From Ignavibacteriales bacterium (GTDB lineage Bacteria; Bacteroidota; Ignavibacteria; UBA10030), in NCBI GenBank assembly GCA_026390575.1, contig JAPLFR010000001.1, positions 186,001 to 250,000 of the forward strand: a DNA stretch of 64,000 bases, given 5' to 3'. Below the pieces are notes generated by a model. The model saw only the letters and a program-made list of their open reading frames with translations, did no database searches and was not told where the DNA came from. Shown here piece by piece: positions 1-8,469 of this stretch. Made by a program: the position numbers and the translations under genes. The first letter of the stretch is position 1. Every line of letters starts with the position of its first letter.

Positions 1-1
1 C

Positions 2-754
2 TATAACAAATATCAACAACGAATTACTCGGCAGGAAAAAGAAGCGTTTGTTCCGTTCGTTCCCCTGAGGATACTTGACTCCCGAGGTGTTCTGAACGAC
101 AATTATACGCCATGCATGAAAGTTGAATTAAACGGAAGCATATTCTATCTCATTAAAAATGACAGAACCACGTTGATAGGCGCAGGGAAACTCGGTTTGA
201 ATCAGATATACGGGAACGTAACCCTTTTGCATGATACCGTTCAGCTGATAACGAAAAGAAGCGCTGTTCTCATCTCTCCGGATAACACACAACGGGTTGA
301 TTTACGGAATGGAGAAAAACTTATCAGATATTTTCAAAAAGGAGATCAGACATATATTCGGCCCCTTGTCGCATCGCTGCGATTTGGCTGGGCTCGTCTC
401 GACGGAACTGTCCGAGCGTTACCACCTCAAGGAAAGGAACGGGATAATAATAAGAATACCGGTGTTCCAGATAAAACTCTTGAGCGGATAGAAATGAAAT
501 TCAGAGAAGTGAACACATTACTCGCAAATATATTTATGTACTTCAATAAACAATCAAATCCGAAGAAATCCATTCCACAATGGCATTCCATTGAATCTGA
601 AAGGAGTGTCGCATACGTGCTCGAGCCTGCATTGTATGGTTCGTACTTTTCGGAAAGTGATCGGTATCTTATAAGAGATCTGGATAATATACTGGTAGGT
701 ACTGTCTATTCGATGTCATATACGCCGGGTAAAATTGAAATTCGACAGAAATAA
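2..754 (+). CDS. Uncharacterised protein, 5' end outside window
   Basis: The reading frame is open to the left edge, so the ATG at 116 is internal and about 250 residues of a longer protein are visible. The visible part begins YNKYQQRITRQEKEAF and has a beta-rich stretch (about 15-130) whose alternating pattern (VPLRILDSRGVLND, FYLIKN, DTVQLI, FGWARL) suggests SH3-like or beta-sandwich folding; this is an inference from pattern only. The C-terminal part is mixed alpha/beta with no motif I recognise. A permease gene follows 46 bases downstream on the same strand, so it is probably the upstream member of the ABC-transporter operon. It does not resemble the solute-binding protein expected in such operons, though the missing N-terminus could change that view. 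Confidence 0.6.
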   Translation, partial: YNKYQQRITRQEKEAFVPFVPLRILDSRGVLNDNYTPCMKVELNGSIFYLIKNDRTTLIGAGKLGLNQIYGNVTLLHDTVQLITKRSAVLISPDNTQRVDLRNGEKLIRYFQKGDQTYIRPLVASLRFGWARLDGTVRALPPQGKERDNNKNTGVPDKTLERIEMKFREVNTLLANIFMYFNKQSNPKKSIPQWHSIESERSVAYVLEPALYGSYFSESDRYLIRDLDNILVGTVYSMSYTPGKIEIRQK

Positions 755-800
755 TATGCGGATAATTTCATCTGTCTCTCACCATTATTAAGTCCTGCGC

Positions 801-1931
801 GTGAAAAATAAGTTTATTGATCATACTCTCAGTATTCTCTTTGTAACGTTGGTGTTTGCAGTACTTCTGCTCTTTGGCGTGAAGGGCGAAACAGCCACTC
901 AGCGCAGCAATGACGTACTTATCGAATCGCTCGTCAAGCAACATACTGTTGACTTTGGTAATCCTCTTCAGAAGTCACTCTTTAAAGAGACCTTGAATCT
1001 GTTTCATCCGGATCACCGCGCGAGGAACGATTCGCTTTTGCAGGCGATCGATTCATACAGGATGGAACAATTCACCAATCAAGTTTACAAAACAGGAATT
1101 ACTCCCAAGGAACTATCGCTGCAATCGCTTCTCGACATGAGCGGTATGTTTGTCAATTTCATCCTCGTCTATCTGGTTGTCATGGCAATCAGCTATTACG
1201 CAGCGCATACGGTTGGAATCTACAGTTTTGTTAAACGAAAACAGCGGGTTTCATCATATCCCGGTATGTTTGCTCTCGCCCTGCATCCTCTTGCTGGTGA
1301 TACAAAGAATCAATATATCCGTTTGAAGATTTTCGGCAAACGTATTGTTCGTATTCTTCAAGCAATGCTCAAGGGACTCGTGTGTCTGATTCTTTTTTCA
1401 CCTGCATATATTATTGCCTATTCCATGAAATCGACGTTTGAAACGGGCGGATATATTTTTATGATTGTCCTTGGAGTTATCTCAAATGGCCTGCTTGTCA
1501 ATTATTCGTATAAATTCTATACATTTCTCCTGAATGAGAGCCGCAAGGGGTATGTGCAAAATGCAATCGTCAAAGGGTTGAACAACTCTTACGAGTGGAA
1601 TACTCCGGACGGAATATCGTTCTTATCGATTTTGAAAATGAAGAAGTCTTTCCCATCCCATGTGTTCCAGTATATTTATGCGAATGCCCGGTATCAATAC
1701 ATTCCAACGATGAAACAACATGCTTCATTTCTCATCACCGGGCTCATTATTATCGAAATGGCGTTGAATATTCAAGGACATTTGTGCTATGAACTTCTTC
1801 AAGATATTCTCTACCGGCATTATGATATTGCCATCGTCATCATCTTCGGTGTTTTTCTCGTAGTGAAGGCCACAGAAATGCTGGTTGATTCTTGGTTCTA
1901 TTATGAATCGCAGAAATATGAAAATAATTAA
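801..1931 (+). CDS. Diverged DppB-type ABC transporter permease
   Basis: Predicted inner-membrane permease of 376 residues with a GTG start. Hydrophobic segments lie near residues 9-27, 116-138, 188-208, 217-236, 309-327 and 343-360, with a long extracytoplasmic stretch after the first, the layout of DppB/OppB permeases. The C-terminal pattern (IIEMALNIQG, then LYRHYDIA, then ATEMLVDSWFYY) matches the end of DppB proteins, where an E-x-x-F-x-x-P-G segment precedes a conserved R-D-Y and an N-L-L-V-D-x-x-Y. The match is weak and several usual glycines and prolines are absent, so it is a divergent member. It overlaps the DppC-like gene by 14 bases and would form the heteromeric channel with it. 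Substrate unknown. Confidence 0.55.
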   Translation: MKNKFIDHTLSILFVTLVFAVLLLFGVKGETATQRSNDVLIESLVKQHTVDFGNPLQKSLFKETLNLFHPDHRARNDSLLQAIDSYRMEQFTNQVYKTGITPKELSLQSLLDMSGMFVNFILVYLVVMAISYYAAHTVGIYSFVKRKQRVSSYPGMFALALHPLAGDTKNQYIRLKIFGKRIVRILQAMLKGLVCLILFSPAYIIAYSMKSTFETGGYIFMIVLGVISNGLLVNYSYKFYTFLLNESRKGYVQNAIVKGLNNSYEWNTPDGISFLSILKMKKSFPSHVFQYIYANARYQYIPTMKQHASFLITGLIIIEMALNIQGHLCYELLQDILYRHYDIAIVIIFGVFLVVKATEMLVDSWFYYESQKYENN

Positions 1932-2817
1932 TACTTGGGTAGAACACGGAACCTTGAAGCAGCTGTTTGCGATACTCCGGCAAAGGAAGGATATTCGGTG
2001 GATTCTTCTTTGGCTTGGAGGACTGCTGGGATTGTGGTGGTGGGATGCGGTATTTCTCAATCCGCTTGCATACGAATTAATCCAATCGGCTCTTGTCAAT
2101 ACATTTGTCGGCGCTTCGACGGCTGTCGCGCTTTCATTATTCATAGGATGGTCGGTTGGGATTGCCCTGTATTTCTTGGAGAATGGCCGGGTGAAAAGTC
2201 TCCATCTTTCATTGATGTTTATTCTCAATCTCATTCGTTCCGTACCTCAAATCGTCGGGCTGCTCATTGGCTATATTCTCCTCACGCTCTTCATCACCTA
2301 TGGAGTTCTTCAATCTCAGTTAAACCAAATCCTCTGGATGGCATTTGTGATAAGCATTTTTTGCTCGTTAGAAGTTATCGATCTGGTCACTGAGAGAATT
2401 ATGCATTATCGGAAATCGGATTATTTCCATGCCATGCTGTGCTGCGGAATAAAAGAGAGCAGAATTATCAATGTTGAAATTCTTTGGAAGAACAGTCTTT
2501 CGCATCTGCTTCATAAGCTTGTATCGCTGTTTGGCGTCGTCGTTCTCCTGCAATGCAGCATCGATTTCATTATCTCCGTCGGGTTATCAACCGACGTAAG
2601 TCTCAGCAACTTCCCCGTAACATTAGGCAGTCTGCTGGCGAAACTTGACAGCAAGCAGGATATTCTTGCAATGGGATCGATGCTCGTAGATCCGGTGTAT
2701 GCTTCGAGGATTCTCTTCCAGCATCTGCAAGGAGTCAGTGTTGCGTTCATTATCGTATTTACTCTGTTGTGCGTTTTCCAGATTGCAGACGGACTTGTCA
2801 GGCAATATGATCTGTGA
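1918..2817 (+). CDS. DppC-type ABC transporter permease
   Basis: Inner-membrane permease of 299 residues with about five or six hydrophobic segments (around 28-45, 55-85, 100-130, 140-160, 200-225 and 265-285). The cytoplasmic coupling loop is visible as the EAA-like stretch FHAMLCCGIKESRIINVEIL followed by WKNSLSHLLHK, as in binding-protein-dependent permeases. I chose the ATG at 1918, overlapping the upstream permease by 14 bases; in-frame TTG 1885 and ATG 1903 are alternatives and none has a strong ribosome site. The ATPase gene starts 6 bases after its stop. With the upstream permease and the tandem ATPase it forms a complete set of transporter core parts. Confidence 0.65.
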   Translation: MKIINTWVEHGTLKQLFAILRQRKDIRWILLWLGGLLGLWWWDAVFLNPLAYELIQSALVNTFVGASTAVALSLFIGWSVGIALYFLENGRVKSLHLSLMFILNLIRSVPQIVGLLIGYILLTLFITYGVLQSQLNQILWMAFVISIFCSLEVIDLVTERIMHYRKSDYFHAMLCCGIKESRIINVEILWKNSLSHLLHKLVSLFGVVVLLQCSIDFIISVGLSTDVSLSNFPVTLGSLLAKLDSKQDILAMGSMLVDPVYASRILFQHLQGVSVAFIIVFTLLCVFQIADGLVRQYDL

Positions 2818-2823
2818 TATCTT

Positions 2824-4344
2824 ATGAGCATGCCTCCCTTCAATATTACTATCGCAAAACATGGCCGGAATCTGGTGAACGTGAAAGACTTCCGGATGGA
2901 AGAAAACCATATTATGTTTTTGTTTGGCGAATCAGGTATTGGGAAATCCCTCATTGCAAAGGCAATCTACGGCCTACTCAGCCCGGAAGAATTTGATATC
3001 ACAATAAACGGCGAATCGTACGATCAATATTGTAAAAAAAGCAGTACAAAAGAGATTCAACAAAGCAGTTTCTTTGTGTTTCAAGAACCTTCTTCGCATT
3101 TGAATCCATTGTCGACGATTGGTTCGCAATTAAATGAGGGAAGTCTGAGAAACAGACTTCAACAGAGCAACATTCTGCAACGGTTGTGGGAAACGACAGA
3201 CCGGAACATCATGACGAAGATGCTTGGAATCTATCCGAAACCGTACCGGCCGAGCGGGGGAGAGAAGCAGCGGTTTTTACTGGCTATGGCTTTTCTCAAG
3301 ATAGAAATGCTGCTAGAAACAATGCCGGAGCACATAAAAACTCTTTTCGTTTTTGATGAACCGAGTGGAAGCTTGGATAATCATTTTCGTGATGTATTTC
3401 TATCGCTCCTTTTTGAGAAATATCAAAAAAGAAAATTCACCGTTTTGCTCATAACGCATGATTATTCTGTGATCAGCGTTGTCAGAAACGCGGGCTTGAA
3501 GATTCTCAACGATATTTCATATAAGGAATTAATGCTTAAGCATAAAGAACTCACACTGAACGATTTCAAACCGGAATATTATACCAATTGGCTGAAACGT
3601 CAGGAAGAGAGTAAATTATCAAGCGTGCCAATCCGGGTTACGCAGCCATTGCTGCGAGTGGAAAGCGGCATCGAAGTTTTCGGACGCAGGCTTGTTGTAA
3701 TGAGAGACCGAACCGGCGGCAGCAGTTGTCCTCTTGAAATCAATCCTTTCACCATGGTATATCTCAAAGCGCCGAGCGGTGTCGGCAAGACGAGCTTTGC
3801 AAAATCGATTATGGGACTCATCAGAGCGCAGCATCTCAACATCGCTCTCAACGGCGTATCGTTTACGGAAGAAACGCCAAAACGATTCTGGCAAACCCGG
3901 GTTTGGGGAAAGCAGATGGCGATTACCTTTCAGCATGCAGATGAAGCATTGAATCAGCAATCAACGGTGAGAGGGACGTTGTCCGGGCTTCCCGCAAATA
4001 AATCAACAGCAGAAGATGTGGATCACATGATGAGGGAATTGTTTGAGGGCGATATCAATGACAGATTTCTCAATACGAAAGTTCAATATCTGAGTGGAGG
4101 ACAAAAACAGAAATTGAATCTCCTTCGAAGCCTTGTCCTTGATACAGATATTCTTATACTCGACGAGCCATTGAATGGAGTAGATTTTGAAAATATCATG
4201 AGAGTGTTATCGATGCTGAAGCAAAAACAAAAATCGGGAAAGGGAATATTATTGATCTCGCATAATGAAGAGATCTTTGATGCAATCGTTCCGGAAGAGT
4301 ACGTCTACTATCTGCAAGCTTTTCAACTCGCCTCACAACAATAA
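2824..4344 (+). CDS. Tandem ABC ATPase (DppD-DppF-like fusion)
   Basis: Cytoplasmic ATPase of 506 residues carrying two complete nucleotide-binding domains. The first has Walker A GESGIGKS (35-42), a Q-loop FQEPSSHLNP typical of peptide/nickel importers, signature PSGGEKQRF (about 143), Walker B FVFDEP and switch His in ITHD. The second has Walker A-like APSGVGKT (about 316-323, first Gly replaced by Ala), FQHADEALNQ, signature LSGGQKQKL (about 422), LILDEP and ISHNEE. Separate DppD and DppF subunits are normally encoded by two genes, so this is a fusion. The usual cysteine-containing C-terminal tails of oligopeptide ATPases are not evident. No substrate-binding protein is seen in the window. 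Confidence 0.8.
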   Translation: MSMPPFNITIAKHGRNLVNVKDFRMEENHIMFLFGESGIGKSLIAKAIYGLLSPEEFDITINGESYDQYCKKSSTKEIQQSSFFVFQEPSSHLNPLSTIGSQLNEGSLRNRLQQSNILQRLWETTDRNIMTKMLGIYPKPYRPSGGEKQRFLLAMAFLKIEMLLETMPEHIKTLFVFDEPSGSLDNHFRDVFLSLLFEKYQKRKFTVLLITHDYSVISVVRNAGLKILNDISYKELMLKHKELTLNDFKPEYYTNWLKRQEESKLSSVPIRVTQPLLRVESGIEVFGRRLVVMRDRTGGSSCPLEINPFTMVYLKAPSGVGKTSFAKSIMGLIRAQHLNIALNGVSFTEETPKRFWQTRVWGKQMAITFQHADEALNQQSTVRGTLSGLPANKSTAEDVDHMMRELFEGDINDRFLNTKVQYLSGGQKQKLNLLRSLVLDTDILILDEPLNGVDFENIMRVLSMLKQKQKSGKGILLISHNEEIFDAIVPEEYVYYLQAFQLASQQ

Positions 4345-4417
4345 CGAAATCCATCCTTGTGTAAATCGTTTTATGATGTAAATGTTTGCCCATCTGAATT
4401 CTTCAGTGAGATTTGTA

Positions 4418-4484
4418 ATGGGGAGGCGGAATACATCCGAACTCAGTATAATTGTTGAAGCTCCTTTCATCGATTTTCTGTAAT
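4418..4484 (+). repeat. Dispersed repeat, copy A
   Basis: The segment with the core catCCGAACTCAG, then a short spacer, then GAAGCTCCTTTCATC is repeated at 19502-19575 with roughly 75-80% identity by eye. Part of the core recurs near 16137. Copy A lies upstream of one hybrid kinase and the second copy lies just downstream of its paralogue. Confidence 0.6.
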
Positions 4485-4542
4485 ATTCACGCAAAGTATG
4501 AATGCAAACCAAGAGATAATCTGTAGCTTAACACAAATCAAG

Positions 4543-4641
4543 CAATTCCGCACCTTGCTATTCACTCAGTGGTTAGTTACTATTATACCTATAGTGTTAT
4601 TGCTCTATACCAAAAGGGATTGGATAAAAGAGTATGAACAC
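4543..4641 (+). repeat. Kinase-leader repeat, copy 1
   Basis: About 100 bases alignable by eye with 16577-16681 (shared blocks TTGCTATTCACT, TATAGTGT, GGATTGGA and AAAAGAGTATG). Each copy sits 130-180 bases upstream of a hybrid histidine kinase. It is probably the residue of one duplication that copied kinase and leader together. Confidence 0.6.
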
Positions 4642-4770
4642 AAAAGCAAGTTTTATTGGACAGATGTCCGATTTCATTCCCTGTATATTTCTTCCCAAGA
4701 ATTCTTATGACCTTCGTCAAGCAATCGCGAATATTGTCGATATGACTCCAAGTAGGAGGACATAAAATAA

Positions 4771-7700
4771 ATGAAGAATGAACGAAACAAAGGACGGAAA
4801 TTCATTCGTGAGAATGTGAAGAAGCCGAAACCTCGGCTGCAGAAACGTAAGCACACTGAACAAAACATTACCGAACGCAAGCGGGCAGAGGAAAAAATCC
4901 AGAGAGCGAATCGTGTCTATGCAGTGATAAGTCAAATTTACCAAGCAATTGTAAGAACACGTGATAAAGATAAACTCTTTGAAGAAGTCTGTCACATCGC
5001 TGTTGAGAATGGTAAATTTAAGATGGCTTGGATTGGGATAGTTGACGAAGAAACAAAACTTGTGCAGCCGGTTACTTTTTCGGGTGTAGAAGATGGCTAT
5101 CTCTCTACGATCAAAAAGATTTCCATAAGCGATGTACCGGAAGGACGCGGACCGACAGGAACAGCGATAAGAGAAGGAAAGCATTTTGTATGCAACGATA
5201 TCGCTGACGATCCGAGAATGACTCCATGGAAAGACGAAGCACTCAAACGCGGTTATCATTCTTCGATTGCACTCCCGCTAAAACGCTTCGGCAGAGTGAT
5301 AGGTACTTTTTCACTTTATGCATCCACTCCTCAATTCTTCAATCAGGAAGAAATTGTTTTATTGGATGAGGTGACGAACGATATTTCGTTTGCACTGGAA
5401 TCAATCGAAACTGAAAAGAAGCGAAAGGAAGCAGAAGAAGCATTGCACGAAAGCGAACAACGGCTATCCTCCATCTACGATACTGTCGGGGATGTCATTT
5501 ACCATTTAACAGTCGAGGCTCAAGATAAATATCGTTTTATTTCGATTAACCAAGCATTCTGCAATCTCACAGGATTGAGCGAGGAAATGGTAGTTGGAAA
5601 ATTAGTGAACGAAGTGATCCCCGAACCTTCCCTTTCGATGGTACTTGGAAAATATAGGCAGGCAATTGAAGAGAATTCAATTATCCGATGGGAAGAGACT
5701 TCTGATTACCCAACAGGACGATTAGTCGGTGATGTAAGTATTGCCCCCATTGTTGACGATAAAGGACGCTGTACGCATCTCGTAGGTTCAGTTCATGACA
5801 TAACCGAGCGCAAACGGGTCGAGGGAGCGTTGCGGGAAAGCGAGGATAAGTTCAAATACGTATTCGATCATTCCCTCATCGGAAAATCGATCACATTTCC
5901 TTCTGGCGAGATCCATGTGAATAGGGCTTTCTGTGAAATGCTGGGTTATTCACCGGAGGAACTCCAAAATCAAAAATGGCAGGACATCACTCACCACGAT
6001 GATATTGAATTAACTCAAAGAGCGATTAATCCACTCCTTAATGGTGAAAAGGATTTGTTACAATTCAGTAAAAGATACATTCACAAGAATGGAGATGTTG
6101 TTTGGGTTGAGGTAAGCACATCGATGCGTCGGGATAAGAAAAACCAACCGTTGTATTTCATAACGAGCGTAATGAATATCACCGAGCGTAAGCGAGCAGA
6201 GGAAGCACTCCGTAACAGTGAAGAAAAATTTAGAAAAGCATTTATGACTAGTCCGGATGCTGTCACTATCAATCGATTGAAAGATGGCATGTATGTTTCT
6301 ATCAATCAGGGTTTCACTCGTCTTATGGGATATACCGAGGAAGATATTCTTGGTAAAACTTCCATTGAAACAAATATTTGGGTCGATCTGAGCGATAGAA
6401 ATAAACTGGTGGAAGGTTTAAAGAAGGATGGGCCTGTAGAAAACCTTGTTGCTCGGTTTCGCTCAAAAACCGGTGAGATAAAGTATGGGATGATATCTGC
6501 TACCATTATTGAATTAGGTGGAATCCAACATATACTGGGCATTGTTAGAGATATCACCGAACGCAAGCAAATCGAAGAAGCATTGACTGCGAGCGAAGAA
6601 AAATATCGTGATATGGTGGAACAAATCAACGACGTAATTTATACGACAGATACGAATGGAATCTTTACGTATATCAGTCCGACAGTAGAAATATTAGGCG
6701 GATACAAACCTGAAGAGATGGTAGGTCATTCCATGGGTGAATTCCTTGATCCGCTGTTTATTCCAAAGATCAAAGAACAATTCCAAAAAGTCATGGCGGG
6801 AAATCTCGAGCCGGCTGAATATCGGGTAAAAATAAAATCGGGCGAATTACGATGGGTGCGAAGTTCGAGCAGAGCAATTATGAAAGAGAATAAACCGATT
6901 GGAATGCGCGGCGTGCTCACAGACATCACCGAGCGCAAGCAGGCGGAAGAAGCCGTACGGCAACTGCAAAAGCTGGAAGGATTAGGAACTCTTGCCGGAG
7001 GGATCGCACATGATTTTAACAATATTCTAGGAATCATATTGGGGTACATCACAAGCATCAAGAGGTTTAAAGACGATACGAAGAAATTGGATCTTGCTAT
7101 TGATATTATCATGAAAGCAGTGGATCGAGGCAAAACACTCGTCCAGCAGATATTAACTTTTGCGAGAAAAACAGAAACAGAATTTGGGCCGGTGGATGTG
7201 AATGGTATTGTGACAGAAATATCGAGCATGATATTTGAAATGTTCCCCAAGAATATTACGCTTGCAAAAAACTTTGATAAAAGTGTTCCTTTTATTAATG
7301 CCGATCGTTCGCAGTTAAATCAGATACTGCTGAATCTGTGTGTGAATGCACGCGATGCAATGCCACGCGGTGGTGTTCTCACCATCAATACTCGCATAGT
7401 ATCCGTCGCAAGTTTGCGTACGCAATATCCAGATGCCGCTGCAAGCAGTTATGTTTGCATCGAAGTGAGTGATACAGGTGAAGGAATGACCGAAGAGATT
7501 CAAAGGCGTATCTTTGAGCCGTTTTTCACAACGAAAGGAATAGGAAAAGGAACGGGATTGGGATTGTCAGTGGTGTTTGGCGTGGTTCAAACCCATAAAG
7601 GATTTATCGATGTGGAAAGCAAAATTGGTAAAGGAACAACCTTCCGCCTTTATTTGCCCGCATTGCAAGTGGCAGAGCCAATCATGGAAAAAGAGGAAGA

Positions 7701-8094
7701 AACATTGATAGAAATTCCGGGCGGAGCAGAGACGTTGTTGGTTGTAGAGGATGAAGAAATGCTTATGGCGTCTCTTCAAATGGTGCTTGTTGAAAAGGGG
7801 TACACAGTTCTATCTGCCAAGGATGGATTGGAGGCAGTGAATACTTATAAAAACCAGATGAAGGAAATTTCTCTTGTGCTTACGGATCTCGGATTACCGA
7901 GGATGACCGGAATGGAGGAGTGTGCACAGATAAAAAAAATCAATCCGAACGCTCGATTAATTGTCGTTACAGGATTTCTTGATCCGGAAATGAAATCGGA
8001 ATTTTTAAAAGCGGGGATACAACATTTTCTCTATAAGCCGTATGATCTCAAGAAAGTTCTGAAAATGGTAAGAGAAGTGCTGGATGAAAAATGA
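4771..8094 (+). CDS. Hybrid sensor histidine kinase (GAF-4xPAS-HisKA-HATPase-REC)
   Basis: Cytoplasmic sensor kinase of 1107 residues without membrane segments. A GAF domain (about 47-215) is followed by four PAS/PAC units (about 226-350, 352-475, 478-600, 602-725), each ending in DITERK- or NITERK-type PAC linkers. The kinase core has phosphoacceptor His747 in GGIAHDFNN, N-box NLCVNARDAMP (about 855), G1 box DTGEGM, F/G2 box FEPFFTTKGIGKGTGLGL, and a receiver domain (about 985-1105) with acidic pocket VVEDEE, phosphoacceptor Asp1039 in LTDLGLP and Lys1089 in YKPYD. All catalytic residues are present, so autophosphorylation and intramolecular phosphotransfer are expected. PAS1, the kinase core and the receiver are closely related to the kinase at 16859-19369. 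No dedicated response regulator is adjacent. Confidence 0.93.
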   Translation: MKNERNKGRKFIRENVKKPKPRLQKRKHTEQNITERKRAEEKIQRANRVYAVISQIYQAIVRTRDKDKLFEEVCHIAVENGKFKMAWIGIVDEETKLVQPVTFSGVEDGYLSTIKKISISDVPEGRGPTGTAIREGKHFVCNDIADDPRMTPWKDEALKRGYHSSIALPLKRFGRVIGTFSLYASTPQFFNQEEIVLLDEVTNDISFALESIETEKKRKEAEEALHESEQRLSSIYDTVGDVIYHLTVEAQDKYRFISINQAFCNLTGLSEEMVVGKLVNEVIPEPSLSMVLGKYRQAIEENSIIRWEETSDYPTGRLVGDVSIAPIVDDKGRCTHLVGSVHDITERKRVEGALRESEDKFKYVFDHSLIGKSITFPSGEIHVNRAFCEMLGYSPEELQNQKWQDITHHDDIELTQRAINPLLNGEKDLLQFSKRYIHKNGDVVWVEVSTSMRRDKKNQPLYFITSVMNITERKRAEEALRNSEEKFRKAFMTSPDAVTINRLKDGMYVSINQGFTRLMGYTEEDILGKTSIETNIWVDLSDRNKLVEGLKKDGPVENLVARFRSKTGEIKYGMISATIIELGGIQHILGIVRDITERKQIEEALTASEEKYRDMVEQINDVIYTTDTNGIFTYISPTVEILGGYKPEEMVGHSMGEFLDPLFIPKIKEQFQKVMAGNLEPAEYRVKIKSGELRWVRSSSRAIMKENKPIGMRGVLTDITERKQAEEAVRQLQKLEGLGTLAGGIAHDFNNILGIILGYITSIKRFKDDTKKLDLAIDIIMKAVDRGKTLVQQILTFARKTETEFGPVDVNGIVTEISSMIFEMFPKNITLAKNFDKSVPFINADRSQLNQILLNLCVNARDAMPRGGVLTINTRIVSVASLRTQYPDAAASSYVCIEVSDTGEGMTEEIQRRIFEPFFTTKGIGKGTGLGLSVVFGVVQTHKGFIDVESKIGKGTTFRLYLPALQVAEPIMEKEEETLIEIPGGAETLLVVEDEEMLMASLQMVLVEKGYTVLSAKDGLEAVNTYKNQMKEISLVLTDLGLPRMTGMEECAQIKKINPNARLIVVTGFLDPEMKSEFLKAGIQHFLYKPYDLKKVLKMVREVLDEK

Positions 8095-8277
8095 GTTGTG
8101 GAACCTTCTGTCAGAAAGTTGTGAGGGAGATCAGCCAAAAGATAAAGCACGGCTGACAAGTGCTCTCCCGAACTGGAAGAAACTGCTATGTGCATTCATG
8201 GTCGGGAGTATAACTCCCTCCCAACTCAAGAATAAATTTCTAAGACTGATTATCATTATTCTCCAGGTTTTCTTTGA

Positions 8278-8445
8278 AGTTGCATCAATGTTGTGAGTGC
8301 GGAAATGCTTCGGGATGCACAGGCGCATCCAGAGCAGTATCGAGACTTGATTGTGCGTGTTGCTGGATACAGCGCCTATTTCCATGACCTGGGAAAAACC
8401 CTGCAAGATGAGATCATTGCACGCACCGAGCATCAGGGATTTTGA
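8278..8445 (+). pseudogene. C-terminal remnant of a glycyl radical enzyme
   Basis: In the frame ending at the TGA at 8443 the translation reads [15 protein letters not shown], then [10 protein letters not shown], then [10 protein letters not shown], then [10 protein letters not shown]. This is the C-terminal glycyl-radical domain of the pyruvate formate-lyase/diol-dehydratase superfamily, including the radical-bearing Gly in RVAGYSA. A TGA lies in frame at 8275 and nothing upstream resembles the roughly 700 missing residues. No activase gene is seen. I infer a deletion relic lying between the kinase and the peptidase; a spare-part protein (an autonomous glycyl-radical cofactor, as in GrcA) is a less likely alternative because no start or ribosome site fits well. 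Confidence 0.75.
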
Positions 8446-8469
8446 TTTCCTGTACAGAAAGGATTATCT

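Larger units (their letters stand above)
4345..4770 (+). other. Gene-poor leader of the first hybrid kinase
   Basis: This 426-base stretch holds two degenerate repeats annotated separately (4418-4484 and 4543-4641), both with relatives near the second hybrid kinase at 16.5-19.6 kb. A 70-codon frame at 4498-4710 lies over the second repeat but has no ribosome site and its copy at 16.6 kb does not keep the frame, so I do not call it a gene. A plausible ribosome site (GGAGGA, 4755-4760) precedes the kinase ATG by about 10 bases. Confidence 0.5.

Noticed and set aside
4498-4710. 70-residue open frame before the first hybrid kinase
   Set aside because: It lies in a degenerate repeat; the copy at 16.6 kb does not keep the frame, and no ribosome site is present.
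8084-8296. 70-residue frame overlapping the kinase stop
   Set aside because: No similarity or ribosome site; it covers non-coding sequence before the glycyl-radical remnant.
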